47,124 nucleotides of DNA from Phaeoceros laevis (lineage: Eukaryota; Anthocerotophyta; Anthocerotopsida; Notothyladales), in the NCBI GenBank assembly GCA_049999765.1, contig JBNGIQ010008768.1, positions 1 to 47,124 on the forward strand, written 5' to 3'. Numbering within the stretch: the first letter of the stretch is position 1; each line of letters begins with the position of its first letter. Made by a program: the position numbers and the translations under genes. Shown piece by piece: positions 40,601 through 47,124 of this stretch. Under the pieces are notes generated by a model. It saw only the letters and a list, made by a program, of their open reading frames with translations, did no database searches and had not been told where the DNA came from.

Positions 40601-43600
40601 TGATCGAGCGGGTGATGTGGTGAGGTGAGGTGTCCAGCTCGTACTCGGCGAGTGAAGTGCCTCATGGCGGAAGGTGTGTGAGAGGGAAGAGATGGAGGAG
40701 CTGATGCTCGACGGAACGTGCAATGCAGCAGCCTGCATGAAGTGCAATGTGGTCCCGAAGTGGCCTCTCTCTGTTGCTGGAACAGGGAGGCGCGCTCTGG
40801 CTGGCTGGGACGGGGCTTTTCAATCCTGTAGGTGCTGGTGGCAGGCAGGGCATGGCAGGGCGGGAGCGCAGGGCATGCAGGAGGGAAGGAACATGGAGTG
40901 AGGAAAAGAATCCTTCCTGGAAGAATCTTGTGGGCCTCCCAGCGCAACACCTGCGGGCGCGTGGTTGGTTCCCGAAGCACGTACGCAAACCTACATACAA
41001 ACAGACACACGTACAATCGTCGGGTGAACTGTTGAGAACTGTTGGGGGAGGAAAACATGTCAAGTAAAAAACTCCCAGCCCTCCCATGAGCAAAAGGAAC
41101 CGGAGCTTGTTGCCAACCACGTTCTCTACGATCAAATCAACGGACGGACAGACCAAACTCTTGGCGACATGTCACACAGAATGGGGCAACACAAGGAAGG
41201 CAACGAGTACAACAAACAAACAAACGCCGAACGGGAGAAGTGTCATGTCTGCCGACGTCCTGGCAATGATGTTCAGACGCTCTTTTGTCCATTTCACAGC
41301 GGGGCCGGATCGGGCCTGGCTACTGTATCAACCAGGTCAGGTCAGACGGGGCACCAAGCATCCCGTGGGAGCCTGGGAGGGAAAAAAGGAGCACATGCTG
41401 TTAGGATAACATGGCATGCGAGTTGCAGCAGTAGCACAAACAGCAGCTATCTGTCATCATAGAGCGATGAAGCAAGCAAGTGCGGGAGGCACCGGGCATG
41501 CAATGTAGCGATGAAAGTTGCAAGGAAGGCCCCCTGTAAAGCTTCTATTCTCTTCTCCCGGGTCCGGTGACTCCGGTCATGGTTATCGGTCTGGTTGTGG
41601 GAGGCAACCCTGTCCTTCCTTGAGCCTCCTTTTTTTCACTTTTTCACCCCCCACCAGGCCAGCGGGCTACCGACCTTCGGCGGTATCGCCACTCATCATG
41701 CAAGGCAGTGCCGCACTCATGTGAAAGCCAGGGCTGTAATGTAATGAGCCCGACTCTGGAGCCTTGCCCTGTTGGGGAGGTTAGCTGGCTGGCTGGCCCC
41801 CGTAATGCAGTCCAGCAGGGCATAGGCTACAACCGTAGCACACAAGGGGAAGACTTAGACTGGACTCTTTCTCGCATCCTGACAGGCCAGGACAAATCAA
41901 ACTCGACTTGCTGCGCAAGTCCCAGCTCCAGCCCAACCCAGCCTGGTGTCGGCAGCCCGTTATCGATGTTCGTAAGAAAGCGTATGCGTTGCAAAGAAGG
42001 AAAAACATGCGGGTGGCTTGACCGATGACTCATCCATCGGGTGTGCAACGACTGTGACCTCACCGGACCAGACCTGATGACCTCACCGGACCTGAGCTGA
42101 CAGTACACTGGTGTGCGGGCTGGCATCGCATCGCATCTTACTTGGCATCACCGCACTGGTGCGGTGACGTGATGTTGCTGCATAGGGGGATTATCCTGGC
42201 TGGCGGCTTCCACGTTGCTGCGCGGCACTAATCCGGACGGGTTAAGAGTGGGAGTCAGCACTTGCTCCTAAAACTCGACATGCGTCCAGTCGTTTTTGAC
42301 CGTGTCTAACCGTCCAACTGGAACGCGTCTCCAGTTCGCACACGCATTCTCCTTGGATTTTCCTTATCCGGGACGGACTGCCCGACTACGTCGTGCTTTC
42401 CGCGACCGTTTCCCCACCGGCACCGGAACGGGAAAAAGAAAGGAACGCAGAGGGAAAAGGGAAAGAAGAAAGGCGCCTGCCGCTGGGTGCGTGCCTGACA
42501 GGTAGCGGTCAGGGCAGGTCATGTCATGTCATGTGCCTCTCGGGTGGGAGGTTACGCGTCAACGGATGTTGGCACGACAGAATGGCAGCCCAAGAAAAGC
42601 AAAGGGCGCATGAGTTCACGTGTAGGCACGCCTCGGCTCCCGGCACGTCCATGGCCTGCCTGCTTATTAGCGTCGCAGCTACCGCTGCATTTGGCGTGGG
42701 AAACGTGGAACCGCTAAAGTAAGGCATACTAGCTGGAAGTAGTAACAGGGAGGGAGGGCATCATGCCCGGACGAGCGCCGCAGCAGCACTATATTACTCT
42801 CCGGCACATCATTCTATTATTCATCTCTGCGCCCCCTGCCCTAGGTAGGCCACTTCCGCCTCACGTCCGTCCGTCTTCGCCGTCTCTCATCATCTTCGGG
42901 CGGACGTTAGTTTCAGCGACGCCGGAGACAAGTGGGCGCCACGTGGCGACTTAGCGCGGATGACGCAACAGATCCTACTTGTCGTTGGCGTTCGTTAAAA
43001 CGAGAGGAATGGCCAAAGCGCGTGGGCGGTCAATCCGGTCCCTCAGTTTGCGACTCGAAACGCCTTGTTCGTGGTACCGGGCACCGCACCGCACCGCACC
43101 GCACCGCAGCGAAGCGAAGCGAAGCGAAGCGGACCGCACCGGCGCGGAGTGGCGGATCGAGGAGACCCGTCCCATACGGCAGTTAATAAATATCGCCCAC
43201 TTGCTCTCATCCAATCAAATCAATCAATGAAGGAAGGAAGCGGATGAGTGAAAAATCAATCATGCAGCATCACCGAGAATAGCGATAGCGATGTGGCTTC
43301 TTCATGTGTATGTCGTCGACCTGGCCTGGCCTGGCCTGGCCGCTAAAACCCCTGTCAGGGTGGCCTTCGAGGGGGAGGCCATGTCCATGTCAGTCGGCTC
43401 AGCGGTCTCCATTTTATATGTAGCCTGCATCGGCTTTCAGCAGGTATCTTATTACGCGGCGATGGGGGACGGCTCGGCCCGCACATCATCGCATGTGCCA
43501 ACCACTAGCTTCTGCCAAGGTCACGCCGGTCCAGGAGGCCGCAGGGCAGGCAAGTCACAGCCAGCCAAGTTGGCCGCTCCGGTGACGCCGGTCCGCTCTC

Positions 43601-44612
43601 TCTTTTAGCACCCCAAACGATAGTCCCGTTGCCTCCCGTCCCGTCCCGGGCCGGGCATATGGGCCACGACAACCGCACGCCACGCCGGCTCTGCTTTCGG
43701 GCCCTTCCTTTAGACCGGTAGATATCATGGACTTTTACCGCGATTATCTTCCTCTTCCGGCTAATGGATATCGGACACATATTACGCATGCAAACAGGAG
43801 GGAAGGCAATTGCTAACTAGACCGGTCTAGACTACTTCGGAAGAATACCCACCGCACCGCACACCGCACCGCAACACGCTGCCAAAAAGGACCATCATGT
43901 TATTATTGCAAGAATCTCGGAATCCACCCCCACAAACAGGCCAGGCCACTCGCTTCAAATTTCACGTTTGTTTCTCTGTCTGTATCCGTTCGTCACTGCT
44001 CTCTAAAAATGCTTCTCAAAAAGCATGCAAGCGACCAACCAACCAGCTCAGTTAAACAAGGACCTCGTCTCGTTTTTTCAAATTTGTCCGATGGACCCAG
44101 TCTATCAGGGGGGGCTTGGGTACCACGAGACCACCCACATCTTCTATAAACTACCAGGGCTACAAGCTGCTCTAGACTACCTTCTTCTACAACAATGCAA
44201 TTGTGGACCAACCAACCTGACCGACTCTGACTGGTAATCTTACAAACAAAAAGGAAAACAGAATACACCCACCCCCCGCCCTCCCTCGCTCATCATCTCA
44301 ACTGACAGACTCATCTACATACAATGGTCACTTCCTACACTGGAGACTTCTCGACTGGCAAGGCAAACAATCCCCCAATTAATAACAAATGTTTTTTCTC
44401 TGCTAAACACCAGCTAAATGCAACTGGTTGTGTTGTGTTGGTCACTAGGCGTAACGCTCCATTTCTCAAAATTTGGCGCGTAGCGTTCGAATGCAACAGC
44501 CACATCTGGCTCCTTCCTGAATCCTCCTTGACTATACAATGAGAACAGCAACATGAAATGCCTCCTTCCTGTCTTCCTGGCGTTCTTTCCTTTCCTTCCT
44601 TGGCTGCACTTC
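37643..44612. other. 7-kb region with no supportable gene
   Basis: This contains the PRORP upstream region on the left and the GATA 3' flank on the right. ORFs up to about 210 codons occur on both strands, but they are low-complexity, unspliced and match nothing I recognise. From about 39.9 kb onward it is rich in short tandem pentamers and tetramers (ggctt, cctgg, caccg, cgaag, tgtca). A noncoding RNA could be present and missed. Confidence 0.5.
43079..43141. repeat. Adjacent caccg and cgaag pentamer microsatellites
   Basis: Four or more copies of caccg run directly into four copies of gcgaa/cgaag, then back to a caccg unit. A second caccg cluster lies at about 43850-43875. Slippage-prone DNA. 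Confidence 0.9.
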
Positions 44613-44658
44613 CTACACCCTAACTCTGAAATCTCCTTCCTGAAAGTACGGCATGTTA

Positions 44659-44696
<38 letters not shown>

Positions 44697-45950
44697 ATGT
44701 TGACTCGAGTCCACCATTTCCTTCTGCCGTCGCATCTCCAGGATTTTCTTGTGCGAGTTGGAATGCTTCTCGTTCACATACCCGGGGCTCCCAGCAGGCC
44801 TGTACTCGGGAAGAAGCCTGCCAGACTTGTACCGAACACCACACGCATTGCACAATGTCTTGGGTCCCATGGGCCCTGTTCTCCACTGCGGAGTTCGCTG
44901 AGTTTGACAGTGCATGCACCTCCTGGGCTGCATCACATCCTGACTCTTCTTCCCCCCGCTGTTGCACTTCTTGTACGCCGGCTTTCTGACCGACAGGGAC
45001 TCGTCCCCGTCACCATCCTCCTCTTCCTCCTGATCAGAGGAATACACGTCCGTGTCACCAGACCCGACCGCCGACATAGTACGCGACGGGCTCTCCCTCC
45101 CACCGTCGGAGCTGTTGGAGTAGGACTCCAGAGTGTCCGCCGAGCAGGAAGAGGAAAGTATGGTCGACGTCCAAATGCGGGCTCCTGTCCGGGACCTCTT
45201 GGTTCTTGGCCGCGCAGGCACAGCCAGCTTGGGGTATCCACTAGTGCCCCTTCCCGAGCTCGCACTGCATTCCAAAACCGAATTCGGGCTTCCGCTCCGA
45301 AATTGCTCCTTGTTGCTGTTGTTGGAGCTGAGCTCCAGGTGCTTGTTTTGAGTGCTCTGGCCTCCCAAGGAGCAAGCGGAAACACTCCTGAATGTGTCAC
45401 AGCTGGCAGCCATGGCAAATGGCTCGTCGTGTACAAAGTTCGAAAGCCACTCCAAGTCGGCCAAGTCGTCACACTGTCATAACACAACAACGCAACGCAT
45501 GGTGAGTTGAGGTGCACGCGCACAACACACAAAACCGTTGCAAAGCTCTCCCTCAAGGAATGCAAGGGCCTTGTTCTTCTTCTCTTCCGCGTGGGACATG
45601 TGTGCGTGAGAAGGAAAAAGGGGGCTTACAGGAACACACAGGTCGTCCGAAGTCTTCCTTGTGTCCTCGTCCAAAACGTTGGGAGTTTGGAATCTGCTTC
45701 TACCAGCCGACGAAGTGCAGCTCGCAGCTTCCATGCTAGTCAAGGAGGAGTCCCCGGTGTCGTCCGACAATTGAACGTCAATGGGGCCGGCAATGTCTTC
45801 GTTGGAGAAGTCCAGCAGGTCATCAATCTGAAATGTAAGATCCCCGACGCAACCTGCCTCATACTCCGCTACCTTGCTAGCCTGCCGCTTCATTTCCGTG
45901 GCATACAGCGTGGAGGGAACATCCGTGCCACCGCCAAGAGCCATTACCAT
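44613..45950 (-). CDS. GATA-type zinc-finger transcription factor (class A/I)
   Basis: Two exons (45630-45950 and 44613-45473, phase 0) encode about 393 residues. The N-terminal half has the acidic blocks typical of the class, [14 protein letters not shown] and [14 protein letters not shown], the latter formed across the intron. A Lys/Arg patch ([16 protein letters not shown]) precedes the single type IV finger, [15 protein letters not shown] to CNACG with C-x2-C-x18-C-x2-C spacing, followed by [18 protein letters not shown]. The finger binds GATA-containing promoters in the nucleus. The C-terminus carries a run of 12 glutamines encoded at 44661-44696. The start is taken at 45950 (MVMALGGG); the frame runs upstream to a TTG only. 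Several unannotated upstream ORFs lie in the leader region. Confidence 0.93.
44661..44696 (-). repeat. CAG/CAA polyglutamine repeat in the GATA gene
   Basis: Twelve glutamine codons, CAG interrupted by CAA, are bounded by histidines. Interruptions should limit slippage, but length variation between individuals is likely. Confidence 0.95.
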
Positions 45951-47124
45951 TCTATTCTTCCCCGCCTTGTGCAAACCGCCCGACCTCGAAAACTCCCGAC
46001 CTAGGCCGGTCAACAATCCGCAGCTGCTGCAACTACCTCGCAGGGCCTGAGGCGAATTTTCCTGCAAACGCAGAGCAAAAGCCACTTCAGTCCACAACCT
46101 TCTCCTCGCCCGGGACAGCAACACACGTTCCTTGTTCTTCTTCTGCTTCTTTGCCAAGCGCAAGGTTCACACAGCCACACCTCCCGGGATTGTGCTTCGT
46201 CTTAAGGTTCAAACAGCAAGAGGCAGCCAAAACAGGCAGACAACATTCTTGGAGAACCATCCCCGGTTCGTTGTTTGGCAAACTTCGGGGGAGGGAATGG
46301 TAACTTGCAAATTCGGAAGGGAAACAAAAAAAAACTTGCCGCAACAGCTGCTGCACTTCGGTTTCCAGGAAAGAAGCAGCAGGCAGCCAGGCAGGCAGGA
46401 TAAGCTTCAAGAGCTTGACATACATGTAAGAGCCGGAAACGCCTGTGAGCGGAAGCCTTGAAATTCTCCCAAACTCACTCGTAAGGAAAGGAACAAGGCA
46501 CAGAGCACGAGACACAAGTTCCTCCGGAAGCAATTGGCCGGGAACAATGCAGCAGAGAGCAGGTGCTTCAGCGCGGCATGAGAAAAACCCCTTCCCCACG
46601 CAATTAGCTCCAAAACCTCCGCAGGAGCCTCGCCACCGAAATTTGGCAGAGCAAAAAATTGGAGAGGCCAGTAGCCGCAGACAAGCAAGAGCGGCAGGAG
46701 CACGGCACCTCCAGCCAGCGCAAAATTTGCGAGGAGGCAGGCAGCTGACACTTGTTTCACAATTCCGCCGGTCCTGCCGGCAGCCTCACCACCGGTGCGC
46801 GAGGGAAGCCGAATTGGCAGCGCTGCGACTGCAGAGCGCTCCGGGAGAGAGGAATTGCAGGCAAAGGAGAGGACGCCGGCACAAGCAAAGAGCAAGGGAC
46901 GGCAAGGAGCAAGGGGCAAGCAGTGGGGCCGCAGAAGAAGGCGAGGAGCAAGCGGACACAACAGGAGTGCTGAGCGCAAGCTAGCAGGCGGGCCAGCAGC
47001 AGCAGCAGCTGGAGCAGGAGCAGTTGCACAGGTCGGAGGAGGTGAGAGGGATGGCGGGCTTAGGTAAAGGCGGAGGAGGAGGGGAGGGCGCGCTACAGGA
47101 GCAGCAAGGAGGAGGGGCATTTAG
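45951..47124. other. GATA leader and promoter region
   Basis: No recognisable protein. Purine-rich and cag/gca-rich low-complexity sequence makes long chance ORFs on both strands. A 5' untranslated intron is possible but not resolved. Confidence 0.5.

Noticed and set aside
40423-41058. 211-codon minus-strand ORF
   Set aside because: Low-complexity composition, no domain, no splice context and several equally open frames on both strands in the same GC-rich stretch.
44661-44696. Polyglutamine tract as a pathogenic-type pure CAG expansion
   Set aside because: It is short and interrupted by CAA codons, and such tracts are common in plant transcription factors.
46407-47120. 237-codon Leu/Ala/Pro-rich minus-strand ORF at the right edge
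   Set aside because: It arises from purine-rich repetitive sequence upstream of the GATA gene, and the opposite strand is open too. It looks like leader or promoter DNA.

Overview
This is nuclear DNA from a green plant. Genes have many short spliced introns, plastid-targeted products are present, and there are two assembly gaps of exactly 100 N. Two genes narrow the lineage. One encodes CLUAP1/IFT38, a subunit of the ciliary transport machinery, which among land plants fits a species with swimming sperm. The other encodes a pentatricopeptide (PPR) editing factor whose DYW domain has a PAKA motif and ends in DRH. I recall this variant from plants with U-to-C organelle RNA editing (hornworts, ferns, some lycophytes). 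About one gene per 3-4 kb with introns mostly under 350 bp suggests a compact genome such as a hornwort, but a fern or lycophyte cannot be excluded.

Layout: 1-1.3 kb holds short tandem repeats and a gap. 1.38-4.28 kb (+) is an unrecognised coiled-coil gene. From 5.1 to 46 kb every intact protein gene is on the minus strand: cpSRP43 (5.1-6.8), a one-domain PDI-like protein (7.7-8.2), a DYW-type PPR protein (9.2-11.4), an F-box/kelch protein (12.9-14.6), CYP97A carotenoid hydroxylase (21.6-25.7), a second F-box/kelch protein (27.1-28.2), theta-class glutathione transferase (30.0-31.4), CLUAP1/IFT38 (31.5-32.9), proteinaceous RNase P (34.1-37.6) and a GATA factor (44.6-46.0). A tRNA-Ser(AGA)-like sequence lies at 26.6 kb.

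Between 7 and 20.5 kb the window is mosaic. The 3' half and flank of the PDI-like gene reappear inverted and decayed at 15.4-16.4 kb. The 3' end of an extensin-like gene (18.6-19.6 kb, itself broken by a nonsense codon) reappears inverted at 12.2-12.6 kb. A zinc-finger gene remnant sits at 19.7-20.3 kb. The 7 kb from 37.6 to 44.6 kb holds no gene I can support.

The genes do not form a pathway. Shared themes are plastid biology (cpSRP43 for antenna-protein targeting, CYP97A for xanthophyll synthesis) and organelle RNA processing (PPR-DYW, PRORP). I found no obviously new multi-gene system. The most notable items are the DYW variant, a long repeat-bearing tail on PRORP, and the two inverted duplications. 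Gene models were built by eye from splice signals, reading phase and protein family resemblance; no search was run.
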